Origin: DASYRM01 sp035646375
Lineage (GTDB): Bacteria; Acidobacteriota; Vicinamibacteria; Vicinamibacterales; UBA2999
NCBI GenBank assembly: GCA_035646375.1
Contig: DASRPM010000098.1
Span: 1 to 63,025 of the forward strand
Direction: 5' to 3'
Length of the DNA: 63,025 nt
Shown: positions 53,875 through 61,949 of the stretch, piece by piece
How positions within the stretch are numbered: the first letter of the stretch is position 1
Layout: every line of letters starts with the position of its first letter
Notes under the pieces: model-generated
Told to the model about the DNA's origin: nothing
Seen by the model: only the letters and a program-made list of their open reading frames with translations
Databases searched by the model: none
Position numbers and translations under genes: made by a program

Positions 53875-54602
53875 CCGGCAAGGTGGCGCTCGTGACCGGC
53901 GCGTCACGCGGCATCGGGCGGGGAATCGCGCTCGCGCTGGCGTCGAGCGGCGCCCACGTCGTGGCCGTGGCGCGCGGCAGCAACGCGGACGGCACCGCCG
54001 ACGCGGTTCGGGCCGCGGGCGGATCCGCGACCGCGGTGGGGGCGGACGTGACCGATTCGGCGTCGGTCGCGGCGATGATGACCGCCGCGCTCCAGCACAA
54101 CGGCCGGCTCGATATCCTGGTGAACAACGCCGGCATCGCGCGCGATCAGCTGATGCTGCGGATGAAGCGCGCGGACTGGGACGAGGTGCTGGCCACCAAC
54201 CTGACGGCGGCCTTCACCGTCGTGCAGGCCGCGCTCAAGCCGATGATCCGGCAGCGAGGCGGGCGCATCATCAGCATCGGCTCGGTGGTAGGGCAGATGG
54301 GCAATGCCGGCCAGGCCAACTACGCGGCCTCGAAGGCGGGGCTCATCGGGTTCAGCAAGGCGATCGCGCGCGAGGTAGCATCCCGGCAGATTACGGTCAA
54401 CGTCGTGGCCCCGGGGCTCGTCGCGACCGACATGACGCAGGCGCTCACCGACAAGGCACAGGGCGACTGGTCGGCCCAGATCCCGCTCGGCCGCATCGGG
54501 ACGGCGGAAGACGTGGCCGCAGCAGTGTGCTTTCTCGCCTCGGATGAGGCGTCGTATATTACAGGGCAGGTTCTCGCCGTCAACGGCGGCATGTATACCT
54601 AG
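53862..54602 (+). CDS. fabG: 3-oxoacyl-ACP reductase
   Basis: A 246-residue short-chain dehydrogenase, NADPH-dependent reductant of the elongation cycle. The cofactor motif is TGASRGIGRG, the structural NNAG is followed by the catalytic Ser in ISIGSVVGQMG and YAASKAG (Tyr, Lys), and the end TGQVLAVNGGMYT is typical. ATG 53862 overlaps fabD. Confidence 0.95.
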   Translation: MFELTGKVALVTGASRGIGRGIALALASSGAHVVAVARGSNADGTADAVRAAGGSATAVGADVTDSASVAAMMTAALQHNGRLDILVNNAGIARDQLMLRMKRADWDEVLATNLTAAFTVVQAALKPMIRQRGGRIISIGSVVGQMGNAGQANYAASKAGLIGFSKAIAREVASRQITVNVVAPGLVATDMTQALTDKAQGDWSAQIPLGRIGTAEDVAAAVCFLASDEASYITGQVLAVNGGMYT

Positions 54603-54628
54603 GGTGTGACGTTAAACGAGGAGATGTG

Positions 54629-54871
54629 ATGGCTGTAGCAGACAAGGTGAAGAGCATCATCGTTGAGCAGCTCGGGGTCGACGAGGAAGAAGTGACGCCG
54701 GACGCGTCGTTCGTCGACGATCTGGGCGCCGACTCGCTCGACACCGTGGAGCTGGTCATGGCGTTCGAAGAGGAATTCGGCATCGAGATCCCCGACGAGT
54801 CCGCCGAGAAGATCACCCGCGTCAAGGAAGCCATCGACTACATCGAGGCGCACGCGAAGTCCAAGAAGTAA
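54629..54871 (+). CDS. acpP: acyl carrier protein
   Basis: An 80-residue acidic four-helix carrier. The phosphopantetheine serine is S36 in DLGADSLDTVELVM, the same number as in E. coli. It starts at ATG 54629 after GAGGAG; GTG 54626 is also in frame. It carries intermediates for FabD, FabG, FabF and the FabZ-LpxA protein. Confidence 0.97.
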   Translation: MAVADKVKSIIVEQLGVDEEEVTPDASFVDDLGADSLDTVELVMAFEEEFGIEIPDESAEKITRVKEAIDYIEAHAKSKK

Positions 54872-54891
54872 CCCCATCCATCGGAACGCGC

Positions 54892-56136
54892 GTGGAGAGG
54901 CGGGTCGTCATCACCGGCATCGGTCTGGTGTCCGCGGTGGGCATCGGTACCGGCGCCACATGGAACGCGCTGCTCGCGGGAACGAGCGGCGTCGGCCGGG
55001 TCACGAAGTTCGACGTCACGAACTTCGCGGCGCAGATTGCCGCGGAGGTCCGCGGCTTCGACCCGTTGCAGTTCGTGGACAAGAAAGACGTCAAGAAGAT
55101 GGACGTCTTCATCCAGTACGCCATCGCGGCCTCGCAGTTCGCGATGGACGACTCCGGGCTCCAGATCACGCCGGCCAACGCCACGAACGTCGGCGTCTTC
55201 ATCGGCTCTGGCATCGGCGGGTTCGCCACGATCGAGCGCGAGCACCAGACGCTGCTCGAGAGCGGGCCCCGGCGCATCTCGCCGTTCTTCATTCCCGCGA
55301 TGATCATCAACCTGGCATCGGGCCAGGTGTCGATCCGCTTTGGCGCCAAGGGGCCGAACCTGGCCACCTGCACCGCCTGCTCGGCGTCGGCGCACGCCGT
55401 GGGCGAATCCTACGAGATCATCAGGCGCGGTGACGCCGACGCGATGATTGCCGGCGGGTCGGAAGCCGCCATCACGCCGATGAGCGTCGGCGGCTTCGCG
55501 GCGCTGCGCGCGCTGTCGACCCGCAACGACGAACCGCACCGCGCCAGCCGCCCCTTCGACAAGGACCGCGACGGGTTCGTCATCGGCGAGGGCGCCGGCG
55601 TGGTGGTGATGGAGGAGCTCGAGTCGGCCCGGCGGCGTGGGGCGAAGATCTACGCCGAGGTCGCCGGCTACGGCTCGTCCGCCGACGCCTTTCACATCAC
55701 CGCGCCGTCCGAGGACGGCGACGGCGGGGCCCGGGCGATGCAGATGGCGGTCCGGAAGGCCGGAATCGCCCCCGCGGAGGTGGACTACATCAACGCCCAC
55801 GGCACCTCGACGCCCTTCAACGACCGGCTCGAGACGATGGCGATCAAGACGACCTTCGGCGAGCACGCGCGGCGGCTGGCGATCTCGTCCACCAAGTCGA
55901 TGACCGGGCACCTGCTCGGCGCCGCGGGCGGGCTCGAAGCGGGCATCACCGCGCTGGCGCTCCATCACCAGATCGCGCCGCCCACGATCAACCTCGAGTG
56001 CCCGGACCCGGACTGCGACCTCGACTACGTGCCGAACACCACACGCTCGCTGCCGATGCGGTACGCGCTCTCGAACTCATTCGGGTTCGGCGGCACCAAC
56101 GTCTCGCTGCTCCTGAAGCGGGCGGACGACGCGTAA
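54892..56136 (+). CDS. fabF: 3-oxoacyl-ACP synthase II
   Basis: A 414-residue condensing enzyme. The nucleophile is C163 in TACSASAHA, and the two active-site histidines are in NAHGTSTPFND and KSMTGHLLGAAG; SNSFGFGGTN is the conserved Gly-rich end. It is KAS I/II, not KAS III. GTG 54892 begins with MERRVVITGIG-type residues. In this cluster it would do all elongation; no KAS III (fabH) for initiation is seen nearby. Confidence 0.96.
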   Translation: MERRVVITGIGLVSAVGIGTGATWNALLAGTSGVGRVTKFDVTNFAAQIAAEVRGFDPLQFVDKKDVKKMDVFIQYAIAASQFAMDDSGLQITPANATNVGVFIGSGIGGFATIEREHQTLLESGPRRISPFFIPAMIINLASGQVSIRFGAKGPNLATCTACSASAHAVGESYEIIRRGDADAMIAGGSEAAITPMSVGGFAALRALSTRNDEPHRASRPFDKDRDGFVIGEGAGVVVMEELESARRRGAKIYAEVAGYGSSADAFHITAPSEDGDGGARAMQMAVRKAGIAPAEVDYINAHGTSTPFNDRLETMAIKTTFGEHARRLAISSTKSMTGHLLGAAGGLEAGITALALHHQIAPPTINLECPDPDCDLDYVPNTTRSLPMRYALSNSFGFGGTNVSLLLKRADDA

Positions 56137-56149
56137 GCTCCGGACACCC

Positions 56150-56911
56150 ATGAAGATCGCCGTCTGTATCAAGCAGGTGCCGACGCGGGAGTGGCAGCCG
56201 CGTCTGAACGACGACCGCACCTGGATCCGCGAAGCCGACGCCAGCTTCGAGATGAACGAGCCCGACGCCTACGCGCTCGAAGAGGCGCTGCGGCTGCGAG
56301 AAAAGCACGGCGGGGAAGTGGTGGTGTGCTCCGCGGGTCCCGCGCGCGTGCAGCAGGTGATCCGCGAGGGGCTCGCACGGGGTGCCGACCGCGGCATCCA
56401 CGTGGACGACGCCGGTCTGGGTGCCGCCGACGGGTTCCTGGTGGCGCAGGCGCTGGCGCACGCGATGCGCGACGAAGCCTTCGACCTCGTGCTCACCGGC
56501 CTCCAGTCGGACGACCAGGGCCACGCGCAGACCGGCGTGGCGCTCGCCGAACTGCTGGGCATTCCGCACTCGACCATCATCATGGACGTCGAGGTGTCCG
56601 ACGGCCGCGTGCGGGTGAAGCGCGAGCTCGAAGGCGGCTGGTTCCAGTGGGTGTCGATGCCCACGCCGGCGCTGCTGACGATTCAGAGCGGCATCAACCA
56701 GCTGCGCTACGCCACCCTGAAGGGCATCATGGCGGCGAAGAAGAAAGAGATTCGCGCCGTCGCGCCGCCGGCCGGCCTGTCGGCGGGGCTCCGGATCGTC
56801 GGCCTCGCGCTGCCGTCGAAGTCGAAGCAGACCGCGCTCATCGCGGGGCCGCCGGCCGAAGCCGCGGCGGAACTGGTCCGCCGGCTGCGCGAGGAGGCGC
56901 GGGTCCTGTGA
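56150..56911 (+). CDS. etfB: electron transfer flavoprotein beta subunit
   Basis: A 253-residue subunit that binds AMP and, with EtfA, takes electrons from acyl-CoA dehydrogenases. KIAVCIKQVP at the start, DAYALEEALRL, the GLQSDDQGHAQTGVALAELL stretch and the recognition-loop region INQLRYATLKGIMAAKKKEI are typical of group I ETF-beta. It begins 14 bases after fabF. Confidence 0.95.
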   Translation: MKIAVCIKQVPTREWQPRLNDDRTWIREADASFEMNEPDAYALEEALRLREKHGGEVVVCSAGPARVQQVIREGLARGADRGIHVDDAGLGAADGFLVAQALAHAMRDEAFDLVLTGLQSDDQGHAQTGVALAELLGIPHSTIIMDVEVSDGRVRVKRELEGGWFQWVSMPTPALLTIQSGINQLRYATLKGIMAAKKKEIRAVAPPAGLSAGLRIVGLALPSKSKQTALIAGPPAEAAAELVRRLREEARVL

Positions 56912-56924
56912 CCGCGAGCCCGCG

Positions 56925-57884
56925 ATGATTCTGGTGGTAGCCGAGCTGCGCGCCGGCACCCTCAACCGCGCGAGCTGGGAAGCCGTCGGGTGCGCACAAC
57001 AGCTGGCCGGTGGAGAACCGCTCGCGGTCCTCGTGCCTGGCGGCGGCGAGGCGGCGAAGCAGCTCGCCGAAGCGGGCGTGGGCGAGGTACTCGCAGTCGA
57101 GGACGCCGCGCTGACGTCCTACATGCCCGACACGCAGGTGGCCGCCGTCGCCGCCGTCATCGCACAGACGACGCCGCGACTGGTCGTGATGGCGCACACC
57201 TATCAGGCGCGCGACTATGCGCCGCGGCTGGCCGCCCGCCTGGGCGCGCCGCTCGTCGCCGACGTGATTGGGGTGAAGGGGAGCGGGGCCGCGGCCACCT
57301 TCCTCCGGCCGATGTTCCAGGGCAAGCTCGTGGCCGAAGTGGCGCCGCATGGAGAGGGCCCGGCCATCGTGACCTGCCAGATCGGCGCGTTTCGAGCCGA
57401 CGCCGTCGTGAAAGGCCCTGCCGCCGCCGTCAGGACGCTGAGCGTGCCCCTCGACGCGTCGCGCCAGACCGTCGAGCCGCCGTTTCAGGAAGCGAAGCAG
57501 GCCGTGGATCTGGGGCAGGCCGAGCGGATCGTGGCCGTGGGCCGGGGCATCAAGGCGCAGGATCAGATCGTGGTGGCCGAGCGCCTGGCCGCCGCCATGG
57601 GCGCCGAGATTGCCGCATCGCGGCCGATCTGCGACAACGGCTGGCTGCCGATGGATCGTCAGGTCGGGAGCTCCGGACAGACCGTGGCGCCGAAGCTGTA
57701 CGTCGCGCTCGGCATCTCCGGGGCGATTCAGCACCTCGTCGGCATGAAGGGGTCTCGCACGATCGTCGCCATCAACAAGGACGCCGACGCGCCGATCTTC
57801 GAGGTGGCCGACTACGGCATCGTAGGCGACCTGTTCGACATCGTGCCCGCCATGACCGCGGAGATCGAAAAGCAGTCACACTAG
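56925..57884 (+). CDS. etfA: electron transfer flavoprotein alpha subunit
   Basis: A 319-residue FAD-binding subunit. The FAD domain contains VAVGRGIKAQDQIVVAERLA, DNGWLPMDRQVGSSGQTVAPKLYVALGISGAIQH and INKDADAPIFEVADYGIVGDL, all canonical. It begins 14 bases after etfB and is followed by ETF-quinone oxidoreductase after three bases. Confidence 0.96.
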   Translation: MILVVAELRAGTLNRASWEAVGCAQQLAGGEPLAVLVPGGGEAAKQLAEAGVGEVLAVEDAALTSYMPDTQVAAVAAVIAQTTPRLVVMAHTYQARDYAPRLAARLGAPLVADVIGVKGSGAAATFLRPMFQGKLVAEVAPHGEGPAIVTCQIGAFRADAVVKGPAAAVRTLSVPLDASRQTVEPPFQEAKQAVDLGQAERIVAVGRGIKAQDQIVVAERLAAAMGAEIAASRPICDNGWLPMDRQVGSSGQTVAPKLYVALGISGAIQHLVGMKGSRTIVAINKDADAPIFEVADYGIVGDLFDIVPAMTAEIEKQSH

Positions 57885-57887
57885 GAC

Positions 57888-59546
57888 GTGGTGGCGAGAG
57901 AGACTCTCGACGTTGACGTCCTGATTGTCGGCGGCGGCCCGGCCGGGCTGTCGGCCGCCATTCGCCTCTCGCAGCTCGCCAAGGCCGTCGGAGGCGACGT
58001 CCCGTCGATTGCCGTCCTCGAGAAGGCCCGCGAGGCGGGCGCGCACCTGCTGTCGGGAGCCGTGCTGGATCTGTCGGCCCTCGCCGAGCTGCTGCCGGAC
58101 TACCGCGCGCTCGGCGCCCCGCTGCTTGCCGACGTCGGGCGCGAGCGCGTCTACTTCCTGACCGAGAATCGGGCGCTGCGCGCGCCCATCATTCCGCCGC
58201 CGCTCGCCAACCACGGCAACGCGATCGTGTCGCTCAACCAGCTTGGACGCTGGCTGGCCGGGCAGGCCGAGGCGGCCGGCGTCGATCTCTTCACCGGATT
58301 CGCCGGCCAGGAAGTGTTGCTCGACGGCACCCGCGTGATCGGCGTCCGTACCGGCGACCGCGGCCGCGGCAAGCACGGCGAGACCAGGGCGAACTTCGAG
58401 CCCGGCGTGGACATCCACGCCAAGGTGACGATTTTCTGCGACGGCGTGCGCGGCAACCTCACCAAACAGCTGCGCCGGCATCTGGCGCTCGGGAAGGGGC
58501 GCGAGCCGGAGCAGTACGCCATCGGGCTCAAGGAGCTGTGGGAAGTGCCGGAGGGGCGCATCGAGCCCGGCACCGTCATGCACACGCTCGGGTACCCGCT
58601 GCGGCACGAGGAGTTCGGCGGCGGCTTCATCTACGCCCTGCCGGACCGCATGGTGTCGCTCGGGCTCGTCGCGGGGCTCGACTACCACGACCCGCTCTTC
58701 GACCCGCACGTGGCGTTCAACCGCTTCAAGCGCCACCCGCTGGTGTCGCGTCTGCTCGACGGCGGCCGCCTCGTACGCTACGGCGCCAAGGCGCTGCCCG
58801 AAGGAGGCTGGAACACCGTACCGCGCGTCTACGCCGACGGCGCGCTCGTGGCGGGCGACGCCGGCAGCTTCGTGAACTCGGTGCGCCTCAAGGGCATCCA
58901 TCTGGCGATGCGAACGGGCATGCTCGCGGCCGAAACCGCCTTCGAGGCGTTGCGGGCCGGTGACACGAGCGCCGCGCGGCTGTCGGCCTACCAGCATCGC
59001 ATCGCGGCGAGCGCCGTGCGGCAGGAGCTGGAACCGGTGCGGAGCGTGCACCAGGCGTTCGGCCTCGGGCTGCTGCCGGGGCTGCTGTTCGCCGGCCTGT
59101 CGATGCTCACGCGCGGACGCTGGCTGGGCGATCTGCGCGCCGCGCCCGGGCACACGCGCATGCGCACGCTGCGCTGGTATTACGGCATCGACATGGCCAG
59201 CCCCACGGCGAGCCGCGCCGTGCCGCCGGATCGCGTGTTGACCTTCGACAAGCTCACCAACGTGCACTTCGCCGGGACGGCACACGACGAGGACCAGCCG
59301 GCGCACCTGCTGGTCCACACGGACGTGTGCACGTCGATCTGCGGCCCCGAATACGGGCACCCGTGCACGCGGTTCTGCCCGGCCAACGTCTACGAGATCG
59401 TCCGCGACCCGGGCGGGGCTGCGCGCCTGCAGATCAACGCCTCGAACTGCGTGCACTGCAAGACGTGCGACATCATGGATCCCTACGGCGTCATCACCTG
59501 GGTGCCGCCCGAGGGCGGCGGCGGGCCGCAGTACACCGGGATGTAA
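57888..59546 (+). CDS. electron transfer flavoprotein-quinone oxidoreductase
   Basis: A 552-residue membrane-associated flavo-iron-sulfur protein that passes electrons from ETF to the quinone pool. The FAD-binding motif is VGGGPAGLSAAIRL near residue 13; AGDAGSFVNSVRLKGIHLAM is the second FAD contact; the C-terminal ferredoxin-like domain has cysteines in DVCTSICGPE, TRFCPANVYE and NCVHCKTCDI for one 4Fe-4S cluster. The eukaryotic/proteobacterial homologue uses ubiquinone; this organism makes menaquinone by the mqn genes, so menaquinone is the likely acceptor (inference). The start is GTG 57888. Confidence 0.94.
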   Translation: MVARETLDVDVLIVGGGPAGLSAAIRLSQLAKAVGGDVPSIAVLEKAREAGAHLLSGAVLDLSALAELLPDYRALGAPLLADVGRERVYFLTENRALRAPIIPPPLANHGNAIVSLNQLGRWLAGQAEAAGVDLFTGFAGQEVLLDGTRVIGVRTGDRGRGKHGETRANFEPGVDIHAKVTIFCDGVRGNLTKQLRRHLALGKGREPEQYAIGLKELWEVPEGRIEPGTVMHTLGYPLRHEEFGGGFIYALPDRMVSLGLVAGLDYHDPLFDPHVAFNRFKRHPLVSRLLDGGRLVRYGAKALPEGGWNTVPRVYADGALVAGDAGSFVNSVRLKGIHLAMRTGMLAAETAFEALRAGDTSAARLSAYQHRIAASAVRQELEPVRSVHQAFGLGLLPGLLFAGLSMLTRGRWLGDLRAAPGHTRMRTLRWYYGIDMASPTASRAVPPDRVLTFDKLTNVHFAGTAHDEDQPAHLLVHTDVCTSICGPEYGHPCTRFCPANVYEIVRDPGGAARLQINASNCVHCKTCDIMDPYGVITWVPPEGGGGPQYTGM

Positions 59547-60220
59547 TGGCCGCCTCGTGGCGCGATTCGCGCTGGAAACGTGTCCAGGCTGGCGCCATCG
59601 CGGCGCTCGGCTATCCCGTCATCGCCGCGCTCGGCCGTACGCTCCGCTGGCGCGTGTCGGGGTTGCAGCACTTCGACGCCGTCCGCGCCGCCGGTCATCA
59701 GCCCGTGATGGCGTTCTGGCACGGGCGAATCCTGTCCGCCACCGTGTACTTCCGTGGGCGCGGCATCGTGGTGATCACCAGCGAGAACTTCGACGGCGAG
59801 TGGATCGCGGGCATCATCGAACGCTTCGGCTACGGGACGGCACGCGGCTCGACGTCGAGCGGCGGGCGGCGCGCGCTGCTGCAGCTCGTGCGCGCGATGA
59901 AAGCGGGGCGCCCCGCCGGCTTCACGCTCGACGGGCCGCGCGGACCGGCGCGGGTGGCGCAACCCGGCGCCGTCTGGCTGGCCATGGCCACCGGAAACCC
60001 GCTGCTGCCGTTCCACCTCGAAGCCTCGACGTCATGGACGGCCCGCAGCTGGGACCGCACGCAGATTCCCAAGCCGTTCAGCACGGTGGCCCTGGCGGTC
60101 GGCGAGCCGCTGTACGTCGAGCCGCGCGCGCCGGACGCCGCGCTCGAAGCCGCGCGGTTGGAACTGGAGCGTCGCCTCGCGGCGCTCGAGGCGGAGGCGA
60201 AGGCGTTGTTGACGGCTTAG
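59546..60220 (+). CDS. DUF374 lysophospholipid acyltransferase-like protein
   Basis: A 224-residue protein of the DUF374 family, related to lipid A and phospholipid acyltransferases. FWHGRIL is the HX4D-like region, SENFDGEWIAGIIERFGYGTARGS and RPAGFTLDGPRGPARVAQPGA follow; these are the DUF374 landmarks. It may add a secondary acyl chain to a glycolipid; that is inference. ATG 59546 shares a base with the preceding stop. The stop codon TAG lies in the first unit of a heptad repeat. Confidence 0.85.
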   Translation: MAASWRDSRWKRVQAGAIAALGYPVIAALGRTLRWRVSGLQHFDAVRAAGHQPVMAFWHGRILSATVYFRGRGIVVITSENFDGEWIAGIIERFGYGTARGSTSSGGRRALLQLVRAMKAGRPAGFTLDGPRGPARVAQPGAVWLAMATGNPLLPFHLEASTSWTARSWDRTQIPKPFSTVALAVGEPLYVEPRAPDAALEAARLELERRLAALEAEAKALLTA

Positions 60221-60241
60221 GGCTTAAGGCTTAGGGCCTGC
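60214..60241. repeat. heptad repeat, copy 5 (single arm)
   Basis: GGCTTAG, GGCTTAA, GGCTTAG, GGCCTGC: four seven-base units with no facing arm. It begins in the last codons of the DUF374 gene and reaches the stop of the convergent sugar dehydrogenase gene. It looks like one half of the hairpins seen at the other loci. Confidence 0.65.
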
Positions 60242-61645
60242 CTAGTTCCCGGCGTAGCTGAACTCGAGGATGGCGCCTGGATTCGCCAGCGTTCGTGTGC
60301 GCGCACCGGAGCCGTCGATCGTGATGCCGTCGGGGTCGGTGGCGATGTAGAACGTCCGCTGATCGGGTCCCACGGCGAGGTCGCGATAACGGTTGGTCGT
60401 TTTGAAGTACTCGATGGGTGCGCCCGTGGCGGCACGTCCGTCAGCCGAGAGCGGGATGCGGTAGACGAGCCCGCGCAGCATCGTCGGCAGGAGCAGCGAC
60501 GCGCGCCAGCCCGGAACGCCCGTGTCGCTCATCACCATGTCGAGACTGCCGGGAGCGATCGTGTTGCCCGGACGGCGCTGCGCTTCCGTGGCCGGCTCCA
60601 CCGTGAAGAACGTCTGGAGCGGCGGCTTGAAGTCCGGCGCCTGAAAGGTGCTCTCGGCCTGCTGCGGGACGGACGGCGGAATGGCGCCGCGGCCCTGCGG
60701 CGGAAGCGACCCGCACGGCGTGGGCGCCGACGCCGACCAGTTCGCGTAGACGTAGCCCTTCTCGTCGCGATAGCCCGCGACGCGCGGCCAGCCGTAGTTG
60801 CCGCCGGCTTCGATCAGGTTGACCTCGTCGTCCACGTCGGGGCCGTGCTCCGATTCGTACAGCCGGCCGCCCGGGCCGAACACCAGTCCCTGCGGGTTGC
60901 GATGGCCGTACGAAAAGATGTGGCTGCGCACGCCGCCGATCGCCGGGTTGTCGGGCGGAATCGACCCGTCCGGCGCGAGGCGCAGGATCTTCCCCTGATA
61001 GGCGGACCAGTTCCGGGCCGCGATCTCCGCCGGCGTCGGCAGGTCCAGCGCCCGGTTCGGATTGCAGCGGTTGGCGAGGAAGTTCGCGCCCTCGTCGCCC
61101 AGGCTCAGATACAGCATGCCGTCCGGGCCGAACTTCAACCGTCCGGCCACGTGGTCGTCGTGCACCGGCAGCCCGGTCAGCACGTCGACCGGCGCGCCGA
61201 GCCGCCCTGCCGCGGCATCGAACGTGTAGCGGCGCACCGCCATGCGGCGGAGGAACGCGAGGCCCGCGGCGTCGTCGTAGGTGAACGCGAGATAAACGAA
61301 GTCGCGCTGGCGGCCGGCCAGCAGGTCGGGGTGTAACGCCAGGCCGAGCAGGCCGTCCTGGGTCACGCTCTGATGCACATCCGGCAGGACCAGGGCCACG
61401 GTCTGGGCGCCGTTCGCCGGGTTGACGCGCACCACGCGGCGCCCGCGCCGCTCGGTGACCCACAGCTGGCCGTCAGGTCCCCACGTGATCTCCCACGGCG
61501 CATCGAGCCCCTGCGTCACGACACGCATCACGAAGCGCTCGGGAGCAGGTGGACTCTGCGCCGACAGCGCCATCGCGGACGCGGCGGCGGCCGCGAGCCC
61601 GGCGGCGAGCAGTGTGCTGCCGCGCGGTCCGCGGCGGAGCGTCAT
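60242..61645 (-). CDS. PQQ-dependent aldose sugar dehydrogenase-like protein
   Basis: A 467-residue exported protein of the soluble glucose/aldose dehydrogenase (GSDH) beta-propeller family. A signal peptide runs to about residue 32 (LLAAGLAAAAASAMALSAQ). LDAPWEITWGPDGQLWVTER, DGLLGLALHPD, HDDHVAGRLKFGPDGMLYLSLGDEGA, IFSYGHRNPQGLVF, ESEHGPDVDDEVNLI and NYGWPRVAGY are the family landmarks, including the catalytic His region and PQQ-contact residues. The start overlaps the stop of the SEC-C gene by one base (TGATG). No PQQ synthesis genes are in the window. Confidence 0.88.
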   Translation of the reverse strand: MTLRRGPRGSTLLAAGLAAAAASAMALSAQSPPAPERFVMRVVTQGLDAPWEITWGPDGQLWVTERRGRRVVRVNPANGAQTVALVLPDVHQSVTQDGLLGLALHPDLLAGRQRDFVYLAFTYDDAAGLAFLRRMAVRRYTFDAAAGRLGAPVDVLTGLPVHDDHVAGRLKFGPDGMLYLSLGDEGANFLANRCNPNRALDLPTPAEIAARNWSAYQGKILRLAPDGSIPPDNPAIGGVRSHIFSYGHRNPQGLVFGPGGRLYESEHGPDVDDEVNLIEAGGNYGWPRVAGYRDEKGYVYANWSASAPTPCGSLPPQGRGAIPPSVPQQAESTFQAPDFKPPLQTFFTVEPATEAQRRPGNTIAPGSLDMVMSDTGVPGWRASLLLPTMLRGLVYRIPLSADGRAATGAPIEYFKTTNRYRDLAVGPDQRTFYIATDPDGITIDGSGARTRTLANPGAILEFSYAGN

Positions 61646-61890
61646 CAGGGAACCTGCGTGCCGGTGGCGTCGTGATAGTGGCCGTGTGCCGGATCGAATA
61701 CGCGCACCGACGAGCTGCGGTCCGTCGTGAACGCGGCAAGGCCTGCTGCGACCGCGGCCAGCACGCCGATGCCGACGGCAACCATCAGAAAGCGCCCGCT
61801 GCGCGTCGATTCGGATGTGAGCCCATGGCAGCGCTTGAACTTCTTGCCGCTGCCGCAGGGGCACAGCTCGTTGCGTCCGATTTTGCTCAT
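61645..61890 (-). CDS. SEC-C motif protein with C-terminal membrane helix
   Basis: An 81-residue protein. The N terminus is the SEC-C zinc motif IGRNELCPCGSGKKFKRCHG (CxC...CH), known from the SecA tail where it contacts SecB. A short linker is followed by a hydrophobic helix (about residues 33-53; RFLMVAVGIGVLAAVAAGLAAF) and a periplasmic-looking tail with HGHYHD. ATG 61890 follows GGAGAAGGAC. It may bring a SecA-tail-like zinc module to the membrane; the partner is unknown. It is coupled to the sugar dehydrogenase gene. Confidence 0.8.
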   Translation of the reverse strand: MSKIGRNELCPCGSGKKFKRCHGLTSESTRSGRFLMVAVGIGVLAAVAAGLAAFTTDRSSSVRVFDPAHGHYHDATGTQVP

Positions 61891-61949
61891 GTCCTTCTCC
61901 TTACTCGCTACCGCCGTACGCGCCTCACTTGCCCGAGATTGTAGCGGCT

